Shown here: piece by piece, positions 20,225 to 30,200 of the stretch
Numbering within the stretch: the stretch's first letter is position 1
Layout of the letters: each line of letters starts with the position of its first letter
Source: Gemmatimonadales bacterium
Lineage (GTDB): Bacteria > Gemmatimonadota > Gemmatimonadetes > Gemmatimonadales > GWC2-71-9
Assembly: GCA_025927545.1 (NCBI GenBank)
Contig: JAICLE010000001.1
Location: 1-64,000, forward strand
Length of the DNA stretch: 64,000 bases
Reading direction: 5' to 3'
The notes under the pieces: generated by a model
Seen by the model: the letters and a program-made list of their open reading frames with translations, nothing else
What the model was told of the DNA's origin: nothing
Database searches by the model: none
Made by a program: the position numbers and the translations under genes

Positions 20225-21300
20225 GCACGCGGCGCTGTCCCCGCTGCCAGGCGTCCTACCCGGCGCCCGCGCGGTACTGCGTCAAGGATGGCTCTCCGCT
20301 GGTGGATGTCGAGCCCTCCGCCGCATTCGCGCCGCCCCCGCCGAGTGTCCGGGCCCCCGGCGTGCTGGTGGAAGAGGTGACGGTTACCCCGGAGGAACTC
20401 GACCGGTTCGCCACGCTGAGCGGAAAGTTGCTCGATGGCCGGTACCAGGTGGGGCGCCGGCTGGGTGAGGGCGGGATGTCGTACGTGTACCGGGCGCAGG
20501 ACGTCGGCACCGGGGCGATGGTGGCGGTCAAGATCCTCCTGCCCCGGCTGTCCCGGGACCCGGCGGCGGTCGAGCGGCTCCGGCGGGAGGCCACCATCGC
20601 CACCCGGCTCGACCACCCGAATGTCTGCCCCATTCTTCGCATGGGCGAGGCGGACGGTCTCATCTACCTGGTCATGCCCTACCTCGAGGGGGAGCCGCTC
20701 AGCGAGCACGAGGCCCGGCGGGGGCCGCTTTCACCGGCCGACGGGATTCCGCTGCTGGTGCAGATGTGCCAGGGACTCCAGCACGCGCACGAGCTCCAGA
20801 TCACCCACCGCGATCTCAAGCCGGAGAACGTGATGCTGGTGCCCGACGGCACCAGCGAAGGGGGCGAGCCGCGATACCGGGCGGTGGTGATGGACTTCGG
20901 ACTCGCCAAGGAGCGGCGGACGACTCCCGAGGTGGCCAAGCTGACGGCGACGGGCATCGTGCTGGGGACCCCTGAGTTCATGAGCCCGGAGCAGATCCGG
21001 GGCAAGCCGCTCGACGGCCGGAGTGATGTGTACGCGGTCGGCATTCTGGCCTTCGAGCTGTTCACGGGGCAACTCCCGTTTGCCGGAAAGTCCGCCCAGG
21101 AGACCATGATCGCCCGGCTGCGCGGCTCGCCCGCCAAGCTGCGCGACGTCCGCGCCGAGCTCCCGGCCCGGCTCGAAGCCATCATCGTGCGTTGTCTGGC
21201 CATCGACCCCGCCGAACGGTTCCAGTCCATGGACGAGCTGGCGCATGCTTTCGACGGTGTGCTGGCGACCGGCGTGTTCGCGAGATTCTTTCGGAGGTAA
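20221..21300 (+). CDS. serine/threonine protein kinase with N-terminal Cys-rich ribbon
   Basis: TTG start; CPRCQASYPAPARYC; LGEGGMSYVYRAQD, AVKIL, HRDLKPENVML, DFGLAKE. Confidence 0.93.
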   Translation: MSTRRCPRCQASYPAPARYCVKDGSPLVDVEPSAAFAPPPPSVRAPGVLVEEVTVTPEELDRFATLSGKLLDGRYQVGRRLGEGGMSYVYRAQDVGTGAMVAVKILLPRLSRDPAAVERLRREATIATRLDHPNVCPILRMGEADGLIYLVMPYLEGEPLSEHEARRGPLSPADGIPLLVQMCQGLQHAHELQITHRDLKPENVMLVPDGTSEGGEPRYRAVVMDFGLAKERRTTPEVAKLTATGIVLGTPEFMSPEQIRGKPLDGRSDVYAVGILAFELFTGQLPFAGKSAQETMIARLRGSPAKLRDVRAELPARLEAIIVRCLAIDPAERFQSMDELAHAFDGVLATGVFARFFRR

Positions 21301-21565
21301 GCCTCCCGGGGTGAGCCGCGACACCGCCCGTATCAGCAACGGATGAGGGCTGCCGGGAAGTAGGCCCGTACCCCAGTCCCGAGCAGCCGGTCATTCGTGC
21401 AGAGCCTGTGTACTTCGTCTGCCTTCCCATGCTTCCAGTCCGCCGTTCTGACCGAAATGGAGCCAGCCTGCCGGCACGCCTGCTGCTGTTTACGGAGCTG
21501 CGAGGCCGCCGGCAGCGTGCCGGCGCGCCTGAACCGAACAACCCAATGTCGTGTGGAGGCAATCC

Positions 21566-22117
21566 ATGTACTTGACCCCCGCCCGGCGCTCGCTGGACCC
21601 TATGACCAGTCTGCGGCGCCTCAATTCCGTCCTCGACGAGGCCTTCAGCGCGTGGCCGTTCCAGAATCAGGAAAACGGCACGCTGACCTCCTCCTGGCTC
21701 CCCGCGTGTGACGTCTTCGAAGACAAGGACGCGGTAAAGATCGTGGCCGAAATCCCTGGTGTCCGGCCGGAAGACGTGAAGATCTCGCTGGAGAACAACC
21801 TGCTGACCATCAGGGGCGAGAAGCAGCAGCAGGCGGAGGAGAACAACGAGCGGGTGCACCGCTACGAGCGGACCTACGGCACCTTCGAGCGCACGTTCGT
21901 GCTTCCCCACACCGTTGATCCCGATCGGATCGAGGCGCACTCTGGCGACGGCATCCTTACGGTGCTCATTCCCAAGTCGGAGCAGGCGCGCCCGCGCGAG
22001 ATCCCGGTCCGGGCTTCGGCGGGCAAGAGGTCGGACTCGGTGGGCGCCGGCACCAAGCGACCGTCTCCCAGTCGTGACCCCGAAGAGGAAGGCTCCGCCG
22101 GCAAGACCCGCGGGTGA
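21566..22117 (+). CDS. Hsp20/alpha-crystallin family small heat-shock protein
   Basis: ATG preceded by ggagg; VKIVAEIPGVRPEDVKISLENNLLTIRGEK; GILTVLIPKSE. Confidence 0.93.
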   Translation: MYLTPARRSLDPMTSLRRLNSVLDEAFSAWPFQNQENGTLTSSWLPACDVFEDKDAVKIVAEIPGVRPEDVKISLENNLLTIRGEKQQQAEENNERVHRYERTYGTFERTFVLPHTVDPDRIEAHSGDGILTVLIPKSEQARPREIPVRASAGKRSDSVGAGTKRPSPSRDPEEEGSAGKTRG

Positions 22118-22127
22118 CCGGCCCGCC

Positions 22128-22153
22128 GCCCCTCCGTAGAACTACGGAGGGGC
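22128..22153. terminator. candidate hairpin terminator or regulatory inverted repeat downstream of hsp20
   Basis: gcccctccgtag-aa-ctacggaggggc, 12-nt perfect arms; no T-tract. Confidence 0.5.
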
Positions 22154-22206
22154 ACTCCGGTGGGATGCGGATTGTCCCGTCTCCCACTGGTATGTAGCCT
22201 TCGAAC

Positions 22207-23400
22207 GTGCCCCGGGATCTGGTGTTCCACGTGCTTGGCATAAGCCACCATACAGCCGGTGTCGGCGTTCGGGAGCAGTTGGCTTGCGCCTCCGCCGAAC
22301 TGGCGTCCGTGCTCGCTCAGGAGCAGGCCACCGGACGCTCGGCCCTGCTCCTGTTCACCTGCAACCGATGCGAGCTCTACTGGTGCGGGCCGCAGGACCG
22401 CGAGCCATGGTTTCGCGCACTTGCGGAAGCCCGCGGTGTCAGCCTGGACGGTCAGATCGTCCGGCGTGACGGATACGAGGCCGTGCGCCACCTGTTCACG
22501 GTGGCCGCCGGCCTCGACTCGCAGATTCTCGGCGAGACCGAGATCCTGGGCCAGGTGCGGCGCGCCTACGACGCCGCGCGTGCTGCCGGGACGACCACGC
22601 GGGAGATGGACACGATCTTCTCGGCGGCGCTCGCGACCGGCCGGCGGGTGCGTCACGAGACAATGCTCGGCCGTCACCCCGGATCGGTCAGCTCGGCGGC
22701 CGTGGAGCTCGCCGCCAAGGAGTGGGGTGACGGTCTCGCGGGGCGGCAGGTGGTGGTGCTTGGGGCGGGAGAGGCGGCCGAGGGTGTACTCCGGTCGCTG
22801 CACCTGCAGGGGACGAGGAGCGTGGCGCTGGTGAACCGGAGTGCGGACCGGGCCAGCGTGCTCGCGGCCGCATGGGGTGCCGAACCGCATGGATGGGAGG
22901 AGTTGCCGGGTCTGGCGGCCGCCGCCGACCTGCTGGTGGTGGCGACCTCGGCATCTCGGCCCGTCCTGAGCTTCGAGCAACTTGCCGGAGCCGTCGGGAC
23001 CCGGGCGGGGTGCCGACTCGTCGTCGTGGATCTCGGTATGCCGCGCAACGTGCAACCCGAGGCCCGGCACCTGCCGGGCGTGCAGCTCTTCGATCTAGAC
23101 GATCTCCAGCGGCTCTGCTGCCCGGCCGCGGCCGCCCCGGCCGCCGCCTTGCGCGACGCGGAGCGCCTGCTGGATGAGGAGATCATCCGACTCGAGCGTT
23201 CGCTTCGGGGGAGGGCCGCGGCGCCCCGGCTGACCGAGCTGCACCGCCTGGGAGCGCAGATGGCCGAGCAGGAGTCGGACTGGGCGCTGGCCCAACTGGC
23301 CAATCTGTCGGAGCAGGAGCAGGGAGTAGTGCGCGAAATGGCGGAGCGACTGGTGCGCCGCGTGCTCTATCCGGTAAGCCGGACCATCCGCGAAGAGTAA
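22207..23400 (+). CDS. hemA: glutamyl-tRNA reductase
   Basis: LGISHHTAGVGVREQL, FTCNRCELY, LDSQILGETEILGQV, MPRNVQPE. Confidence 0.95.
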   Translation: MPRDLVFHVLGISHHTAGVGVREQLACASAELASVLAQEQATGRSALLLFTCNRCELYWCGPQDREPWFRALAEARGVSLDGQIVRRDGYEAVRHLFTVAAGLDSQILGETEILGQVRRAYDAARAAGTTTREMDTIFSAALATGRRVRHETMLGRHPGSVSSAAVELAAKEWGDGLAGRQVVVLGAGEAAEGVLRSLHLQGTRSVALVNRSADRASVLAAAWGAEPHGWEELPGLAAAADLLVVATSASRPVLSFEQLAGAVGTRAGCRLVVVDLGMPRNVQPEARHLPGVQLFDLDDLQRLCCPAAAAPAAALRDAERLLDEEIIRLERSLRGRAAAPRLTELHRLGAQMAEQESDWALAQLANLSEQEQGVVREMAERLVRRVLYPVSRTIREE

Positions 23401-23401
23401 A

Positions 23402-24496
23402 TCAGTCCCTGCTGCCTGCCGGCTGCACCGCCCCCACTCCATTGATGATCTGACGACACTGCGGGTTCTCGCACCCGGGGCAGCGCGTCGGGTACAGCGT
23501 GCTGTGGACCGCTCCCGACGCGAGGTGCTCGCGCACCACATCCGCGAGAGCGTCCAGGAACCGCGGGCGATCGTTGAGCGCGGGGGTCCGCCGGTACTGC
23601 GTAATCCCCGATCGGTGCGCTACCTCGCCGTACTCGCGGTCGAGCTCGGACAGCGTCTCGATATGATCGCTGGTGAACGCGATGGGGACGACGAGCAGCT
23701 CCTTCTGGCCACGCGCGCCCAGCCGCCGGATGACCCGCTCCGTGCTCGGGCCGAGCCAACGGACCGGGCCGACCTCCGACTGGTACGCGAGGAGGTAAGG
23801 ATTGGGCCGACCGAGCCGCTCGACGACGGCTTGCACGCTGGCGCCGATCTCCTGCGGATAGGAGTCGCCGCGATCGATGACCTCGAGCGGAAGCGAGTGC
23901 GCGCTGAACAGGAGGAGCACCCGGTCGCGGTCGGCCGGGTCGAACCGATCCAATCCCTCCCGCACGGTCTCGGTCATTGCCTCGATGAATCCATCGTGCA
24001 CCGGCCAGCGGTCGATGATGCTCCACTCGAACGCGCGCCGCAGCCCGGTCCGCTCCGCGGCGCGCCAGAGCTCGTTCAGGCTCGAGCCCGTGGTACTGCA
24101 GGAGAATTGGGGATACTGGGTAAACGCCACCGCATGCTCGACGCCGTCCGCGGCCATCGCGCGGAGGGCGTCCTCACTCTTGGGCTGGGCATACCGAAAG
24201 GCCACGTAGTACCCGTGGGGCGCGGTGTCCGGCGAAAGCCGGTCGAGCCGCTCTACCATCCCACGCCCCTGGGCTTCGGTGTACCGGAGGATCGGGGAGC
24301 CCCCACCGATCTTCTCGTAAAGTCCGCGCACCTTCGGCGCCCGCCGCCGCGCGATGAACGGGCCCAGCCAGCGCTGCATCGGGAGGCGAATGATCTCCCG
24401 ATCGGCAAACAGCTCGAGTAGGAACGGCTCGACCTCCGCAAGGTTGGCGGGGCCGCCGAGGTTCATCATGACAATGCCGGTTCTGACCTTGCTCAT
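23402..24496 (-). CDS. hemH: ferrochelatase with C-terminal Cys motif
   Basis: GIVMMNLGGP; FTQYPQFSCSTTGSSLNEL; C-terminal CPGCENPQCR. Confidence 0.95.
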   Translation of the reverse strand: MSKVRTGIVMMNLGGPANLAEVEPFLLELFADREIIRLPMQRWLGPFIARRRAPKVRGLYEKIGGGSPILRYTEAQGRGMVERLDRLSPDTAPHGYYVAFRYAQPKSEDALRAMAADGVEHAVAFTQYPQFSCSTTGSSLNELWRAAERTGLRRAFEWSIIDRWPVHDGFIEAMTETVREGLDRFDPADRDRVLLLFSAHSLPLEVIDRGDSYPQEIGASVQAVVERLGRPNPYLLAYQSEVGPVRWLGPSTERVIRRLGARGQKELLVVPIAFTSDHIETLSELDREYGEVAHRSGITQYRRTPALNDRPRFLDALADVVREHLASGAVHSTLYPTRCPGCENPQCRQIINGVGAVQPAGSRD

Positions 24497-24512
24497 GCCG
24501 GCAATATAACGG

Positions 24513-25163
24513 CTAGGGGAGCAGCCTCTCCTCCAGCGCGATCCTTGTGAGCCCCGCCACCGTATAGACGCCCAGCTTGCGCATGAGGCTCTCGCGGTGG
24601 CTTTCCACGGTGCGGTGGCTTATGCCAAGCTCCTGCGCCATCTGCTTGTTCGTCTGCCCCCGGGCCACGCCGACGAGCACCTGGCGCTCCCGTGCCGTGA
24701 GCTGCGCGAGCACCTCGGCCGCGCCGCCGCTCACTTCGCCGCGCACCACGGCCCCGAGTCGGTAGGCGACGGGCGGGCTGAAGAAGGACTCGCCACGGCA
24801 CACCGCCCGGATTGCGTCCCCCAGCTCCGCCGCGGCGCCGTCCTTGAGCAGATAGCCGTGCACCCCCGCCCGGAGACTCTCGAGCACATACTCGGTGTTG
24901 TCGTGCATGCTGAGGATGAGCACCCGCGTCTCGGGCGACCCCCGGCGCAGCTCCGCTGCGGCCTGGATGCCCGTAAGTCCCGGCATGGAGATGTCAAGCA
25001 CCGCCACATCCGGCCGCAGTGCCAGCGCGAGAGCGACGGCCTCGGTGCCGGTGGACGCCTCGGCCACCACCTCGAATCCGGGCTCACCCTCGAGCACGTG
25101 CCGGATGCCGGTGCGGACGATCGCGTGGTCGTCTGCCACGAGGACGCGGATCGGCTCGCTCAT
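24513..25163 (-). CDS. NarL/LuxR-family response regulator
   Basis: VLVADDHAIVRTGI; AVLDISMPGLTG; LTARERQVLVGVARGQTNKQMAQELGISHRTVESHRESLMRKLGV. Confidence 0.95.
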   Translation of the reverse strand: MSEPIRVLVADDHAIVRTGIRHVLEGEPGFEVVAEASTGTEAVALALALRPDVAVLDISMPGLTGIQAAAELRRGSPETRVLILSMHDNTEYVLESLRAGVHGYLLKDGAAAELGDAIRAVCRGESFFSPPVAYRLGAVVRGEVSGGAAEVLAQLTARERQVLVGVARGQTNKQMAQELGISHRTVESHRESLMRKLGVYTVAGLTRIALEERLLP

Positions 25164-26932
25164 GACACGCCCGCTCCCCCCGGCACCAGCACCTCGAGCG
25201 ACGCGCCGGCTCCCCGCGCTCCGCTGAACCGCACGCTGCCGCCGAGCGCGCTGATTCGCTCCCGCATTCCGGCGAGCCCCATGTGGCCCTCGCGCTCGAG
25301 CTGCTCGGGACTGGCCTCGGGAGGCCCCTGGCCGTCGTCTCGAACCGTCAGCCGCACGCCGCCGGCCTCCGCTGCGATCGCTACTTCGACGCTGCCGGCG
25401 CCGGCGTGGCGGCGGACATTCGAGAGGCCTTCCTGCAGCGCGCGGAACAGCGCGAGCTCCGCCTCCTTGGAGAGCGGCGGGAGCGTGCCCGGTGCCTCCA
25501 GCGCGATGCGAATGGCGCTGTGCGAGCCGAAATCGGCCACGAGCGAGCGGAGGGCGGGGAGCAGGCCGAGATCGTCGAGCAGGGACGGGCGGAGGGCATT
25601 CGTCACGCTGCGGATGCTCTGAATCCCGGTGTCGATCAGCGCGAGCGACCGGCCCAGCCGCTCGGCGTGGATCGGGCCGACAGCGTCCCGGAGTATGCCC
25701 AGCTCCATCTTGACGGCGGAAAAGACCTGTGCCGTCTCGTCGTGCAGCTCGCGCGAGAGCCGCCGGCGCTCGTCCTCGTGCTGCGCGATCATCCGCGCGG
25801 AGAGCCGTGCCAGTTCGACGGTGCGGGCCTGGAGCCGGGCGTAGAGATTGGCGTTCTCGAGCGCGGCGCCCACCTGCTGGCCCAGGGCCACGAGGAACCG
25901 GTCGTCCAGAGCCGTGAACGGGTCGCGCGCGTCGCCCACCAGCACGAGCGCGCCGATGACTTCGTGGCGCCTGAGGAGCGGAAGCGCCGCCGCGTAGGGG
26001 TACGCGGCCCCGGACGCGCGCCACGCGCCGGTCACCTGCGGGCGGCCGGTCTCCAGGACGCGGACGAGGGTCGCCGCGGCGTCTTCGTCAAGCTCGGCGC
26101 CGCCCCGCCATTCGCATACTCCCGCGCCGCGCACCAGCCGCGGCTGCCCCTGATCGTAGAGGTAGAGGGCGCTGCCGCGGACCGCGGGGAGCGTCAGTGG
26201 CCGCGCCAGCAGGGCTGCGAGGACGTCCTGCTCGCGATCGGCGGGTTGCAGATCGCCCGAGAGCGCGGACAGCGCGCTGAGCCCCCGGCGAAGGTCGTCC
26301 AGCACGAGCAGCAGGATGCCGGTGCCAACTGCCAGCGCGAGCAGGATATCGAGGTAGTACCCCCAGGGCGCCCAGGCGCCGCGGGCGCGAAGGAACGGGT
26401 AATCGAGGTGGTGCAGCCCCCACAGGCCGAACGCGACGGCCAGCAGCGTGGCGCCGCTGGACGCGACCCGTCGCCGGTAGCGGTAGAACACCCATCCGGT
26501 CCATAGCGTGGCCAGACTCAGGAACGCCACCGCCGGCCCCACCGCCCAGGCGAAGTGGTTGAGCCGATAGATCGCGATGTACGACCACACGGGTGGGAAG
26601 AGGACCACCGCCAGATACCACGGCCGCCACCGGATCTGCTGGGAGAAGACAAGCGCGGCGGCGAGCAGCGCCAACGCGGTCCAGCCGGTGACGACCTGGT
26701 GCCAGTAGAGCCAACTGCGATTCGAGGTGAGCAGGAAGCTGGTAATCGCACCGACGCGGAGCAGATAGAGTCCCCAGGCGACAGCCCACCAGGCGAAGTA
26801 GGGCTTCCGGTGCCGCTGGAACAGGAACGCGCAGAGCAGGGCCAGCGCACCCGTGATGGCCGCCTGGAGCAGCGCGGCGTCAAGCTCGAGGTCGTTGGCG
26901 GGCGGAAGGATCTCCTGGACCACGGTGCTCAA
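25160..26932 (-). CDS. membrane sensor histidine kinase with GAF-like domain (HisKA_3 type)
   Basis: TTG start; N-terminal multi-TM; LSRELHDETAQVFSAVKMELGIL; DDGQGPPE..GHMGLAGMRERI; overlaps regulator start. Confidence 0.92.
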   Translation of the reverse strand: MSTVVQEILPPANDLELDAALLQAAITGALALLCAFLFQRHRKPYFAWWAVAWGLYLLRVGAITSFLLTSNRSWLYWHQVVTGWTALALLAAALVFSQQIRWRPWYLAVVLFPPVWSYIAIYRLNHFAWAVGPAVAFLSLATLWTGWVFYRYRRRVASSGATLLAVAFGLWGLHHLDYPFLRARGAWAPWGYYLDILLALAVGTGILLLVLDDLRRGLSALSALSGDLQPADREQDVLAALLARPLTLPAVRGSALYLYDQGQPRLVRGAGVCEWRGGAELDEDAAATLVRVLETGRPQVTGAWRASGAAYPYAAALPLLRRHEVIGALVLVGDARDPFTALDDRFLVALGQQVGAALENANLYARLQARTVELARLSARMIAQHEDERRRLSRELHDETAQVFSAVKMELGILRDAVGPIHAERLGRSLALIDTGIQSIRSVTNALRPSLLDDLGLLPALRSLVADFGSHSAIRIALEAPGTLPPLSKEAELALFRALQEGLSNVRRHAGAGSVEVAIAAEAGGVRLTVRDDGQGPPEASPEQLEREGHMGLAGMRERISALGGSVRFSGARGAGASLEVLVPGGAGVS

Positions 26933-28431
26933 TACCAGCCGATCGGCTTCTCGTCCAGGTTGATGAACACCTGCTTCGTCTCGAGATACTCCTCCACGCC
27001 CCAGTGCCCGAGCTCACGCCCGAACCCCGACGCCTTGTATCCACCCCAGGGCGCCTCGACGAAGGTGGGCTGCATGTGATTGACCCACACGATCCCCGCC
27101 TCCAGCGCCTTCACGACCCGGAAGGCCTTGAAGATGTCCCGGGTCCAGACCGCGGCGGCCAGGCCATAGGGGGTGGCATTGGCGATCCGGATGGCGTCCG
27201 CCTCGTCGGTAAACGGAATGACGCTCATGACCGGGCCGAAGATCTCCTCCTGCGCGATCGTCGCGGAGTTGTCAACGTCGTAGAAGATCGTCGGTTCGAC
27301 GTACCAGCCCTTGTCGAACTGCGCCGGCACGCCCCCGCCGGCCGCCAGCTTCGCCTCACTCCGGCCGATGCGGAGGTACCCAGCCACGCGGTCGCGCTGC
27401 TCGGCGCTCACCAGCGGACCCATCCTGGTGTCGCGGTCGAGGCCCGGGCCCAGACGGATCGTCCTGGCCTTGGCGGCCGCGGCATCGATGAACTTGCGAT
27501 AGATGTCACGCTGGACGAGCACGCGGCTCCCGGCCGAGCAGACTTCGCCCTGATTGACGAAGGTCCCGAACAGGGCGCCGTCGACCGCGTTCTCGAAATC
27601 AGCGTCGCTGAAGAAGATATTGGGCGACTTGCCGCCCAACTCGAGGGAGACGCGCTTGAGCTGGTCGGCGGCGCTCCGCATGATGAGCTTCCCCACCTCG
27701 GCGCTGCCCGTGAAGGCGATCTTCCGCACGCCTCGATGCGCCACCAGCGGCGCGCCGGCGCCCGGACCATCGCCGGTGACGACGTTGACCACGCCGGGCG
27801 GGAGCCCCGCAGCCTCGAACTCCCTGGCCAGCTCGAGCAGGCTGAGCGGTGTCTGCTCGGCCGGCTTGATCACGGCGGTACAACCGGCGGCGAGGGCGGG
27901 GGCGATCTTCCACGCGGCCATGAGAAGCGGGTAGTTCCAGGGGATGATCTGCCCTGCCACGCCCACCGGTTCCCGCAGCGCGAGAGCGATCGCGTCGGCG
28001 GGTACCGGCAGTACCTCGCCGTTGATCTTGGTGGCCAGGCCGCCGTAATACTCGTAACAGGTGGCGGCGTCGTCCATGTCGTACTCGGACTCGACGATCG
28101 GTTTGCCCGAATTGAGCGTTTCGAGCTCGGCGAACTCGCTTCGCCGGGCGCGGATCCGCTCGGCGAGGCGGAACAGAATGCGTCCACGGTCCTGTGCGCT
28201 GACCCCGCGCCAGCCGTCATCGTAGAAGGCCCGCTGGGCCGCCCTCACGGCATGGTCCACATCCTCCGCGCCGCCGGCGGGGCAGGTCGCGATGACGCCC
28301 TCGGTGCTCGGGTCGAACACCTCGAACGTCTCGCCGCCTGCGGCATCGATGAACTGCCCGTCGATATACATCTGGTATCGGCGGACATCGGCGTTCTGGG
28401 CCGCGCCGCCCGCTCTCGCTGCGCTCGTCAT
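26929..28431 (-). CDS. aldehyde dehydrogenase family protein
   Basis: IIPWNYPLLMAAWKIAPALAAG; ELGGKSPNIFFSDADF; FVNQGEVCSAGSRVLV. Confidence 0.93.
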   Translation of the reverse strand: MTSAARAGGAAQNADVRRYQMYIDGQFIDAAGGETFEVFDPSTEGVIATCPAGGAEDVDHAVRAAQRAFYDDGWRGVSAQDRGRILFRLAERIRARRSEFAELETLNSGKPIVESEYDMDDAATCYEYYGGLATKINGEVLPVPADAIALALREPVGVAGQIIPWNYPLLMAAWKIAPALAAGCTAVIKPAEQTPLSLLELAREFEAAGLPPGVVNVVTGDGPGAGAPLVAHRGVRKIAFTGSAEVGKLIMRSAADQLKRVSLELGGKSPNIFFSDADFENAVDGALFGTFVNQGEVCSAGSRVLVQRDIYRKFIDAAAAKARTIRLGPGLDRDTRMGPLVSAEQRDRVAGYLRIGRSEAKLAAGGGVPAQFDKGWYVEPTIFYDVDNSATIAQEEIFGPVMSVIPFTDEADAIRIANATPYGLAAAVWTRDIFKAFRVVKALEAGIVWVNHMQPTFVEAPWGGYKASGFGRELGHWGVEEYLETKQVFINLDEKPIGWY

Positions 28432-28536
28432 CTCTGCGCCTCCGGTCCGTTCGTGCCGCCGTCGGATGTATGGAGTCTCTGGCCAATTTACCACGCAGGC
28501 ACGTACGGCACGAAGGATCCCGGCGCCCTGCCGCGG

Positions 28537-29775
28537 CTATGCCGCCATGACCTCGCGTGAAGGCCGGGCGCGCACCTTCGGGCTCACGGTCGGCGGGGTA
28601 TCGTCCCGGACCTTCCACGGCATCCCCTCGCGCGCCAGACATTCGAGGAACGGATCGGGGTCGAACTCCTCGGGCGAGCGTACCCCGGGGCCGCTCCACC
28701 GTCCCTGGTGGATCAGCCGCGCGGCGATGACCGGTGGGATCCCGGTCTGGTATGCCGTGGCCTGGACCCCGAGCTCGGCGTAGGCCGTCTGATGGTCGGT
28801 GACGTTGTAGATGTAACAGGCGCGTGGCTGGCCGTCCTTGAGCCCGCGCGCGAGGACGCCGACGCAGGTCTGGCCCGTCATGCGCCCCGCCAGGTCATTG
28901 GGCTGGGGGAGGAGCGAGACCACGACGTCACGCGGCACGACCGAAACGTCGCCCACGCGCACGCGGCCCTTGGCCGACAGCCCGAGTCGCTTGATCACGC
29001 GCAGGGTCTCAACCGTCGCGTCATCCATGCACATCTTGAAGTCGACCAGCCGCGCCGTCGGGAAGAACCGCGGGAGCGTCCTGGACTCCTCGTGATCCAC
29101 GTAATAACAGTCCAGGACGCCGAGCTCGGGAAAATCGAATGGCTCGCAGCCCGTAAGGGGCGGCTCGAGCTGGTAGCGCCCGTCGCGAAACGAAACCGCC
29201 CGGCAAAGACATTCGTCGAGGAAGACCCACGGGCTGAATGCCGCCACGAAACCGTCGTGCCCCTGGCAGACGGAATTGTCGCCGTCGCGCACGTGCAGCT
29301 CGGTGATTTCGTCGAACAGATGCTTCGCGGCATAGGCGGCGTAGACGTTGGTGGTGCCGGGATCGGCGCCCATTCCCAGCAGCGCTACTCGCCCCTCCGC
29401 CCGGAACTCCCCGTCGAGCGCGAACTGGTCATCCAGCTTGGGGATACCGTCATCATCGGTGCCGCCACTGGCCATATCGATGTAGTCGCAACCGGCCGCC
29501 AGGCAGGCGCGCATTACCTCGAGGTTGGTGGCGGGGAGCGCCGCGTTCAGAACGATTGTGGTGCCGGTCTCACGGGCGGTGCGAGCCACGGCGGCACGGT
29601 CTCCGGCATCGAGACGGCGGCACGAGACCCGGGGATCACGCAGACGGTCCGCCAGGAGGGACGCGCGGGCGGAGACCGCATCGGCGATGATGAGTTGCTC
29701 GAGCATCGCCTCCTGCACGAATTTGAGGGCGGACACGGTCCCCACCGCGCCGGCGCCCAACATCAGGACTCTCAC
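28537..29775 (-). CDS. saccharopine dehydrogenase-like / lysine 6-dehydrogenase-like oxidoreductase
   Basis: MRVLMLGAGAVGTVSALKF Rossmann; CDYIDMASG; LLGMGADPGTTNVYAAYAA. Confidence 0.82.
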   Translation of the reverse strand: MRVLMLGAGAVGTVSALKFVQEAMLEQLIIADAVSARASLLADRLRDPRVSCRRLDAGDRAAVARTARETGTTIVLNAALPATNLEVMRACLAAGCDYIDMASGGTDDDGIPKLDDQFALDGEFRAEGRVALLGMGADPGTTNVYAAYAAKHLFDEITELHVRDGDNSVCQGHDGFVAAFSPWVFLDECLCRAVSFRDGRYQLEPPLTGCEPFDFPELGVLDCYYVDHEESRTLPRFFPTARLVDFKMCMDDATVETLRVIKRLGLSAKGRVRVGDVSVVPRDVVVSLLPQPNDLAGRMTGQTCVGVLARGLKDGQPRACYIYNVTDHQTAYAELGVQATAYQTGIPPVIAARLIHQGRWSGPGVRSPEEFDPDPFLECLAREGMPWKVRDDTPPTVSPKVRARPSREVMAA

Positions 29776-30200
29776 AAACTCCTCGTTTCATTGTCGGTGC
29801 GGCACTCGGTCTGGTTACAGGGATGGCACCGCCACCGCCCGCTCCCTCGCCCCCGCCGCTGATGGGGGCTCGCAGCTCAAGGAGATCGTCAGCCGCGAGA
29901 GTGGACCCCCCGCTTGGTCGGAGGGTGCAAACACGCTCGTCCCGGTGGGGGAGCGTATAGCCATTGTAGCTCCGGAGACCTACGGGCTGTCCAGCCCCCA
30001 AGCGGGCGGCGCCTCGTGATTTGCGCCACACTGTCGCGTCCATTCACAGGCAATCGCCTGGGCGACAACAACTTGAATGGCGGTATGCAGATGGGGCGCA
30101 TAATTATGGCTTGCCGATTCCCAACCGGCGTCCGGGACCGGCGGCGTCAGCCTCGACCCCGTCACCTTACTTTCCTACGTCCTCCGCATTCGGGGCACTC

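Noticed and set aside
21470-21524. gccggcacgc / gcgtgccggc hairpin as an hsp20 RNA thermometer
   Set aside because: Stem does not include the ggagg SD or start codon; may be a promoter-region repeat only.
22128-22153. CIRCE-type heat-shock operator near hsp20
   Set aside because: It lies downstream of the gene and does not match TTAGCACTC-N9-GAGTGCTAA.
27004-28560. 518-aa plus-strand ORF opposite the aldehyde dehydrogenase
   Set aside because: Antisense shadow; ALDH motifs on the minus strand are complete.
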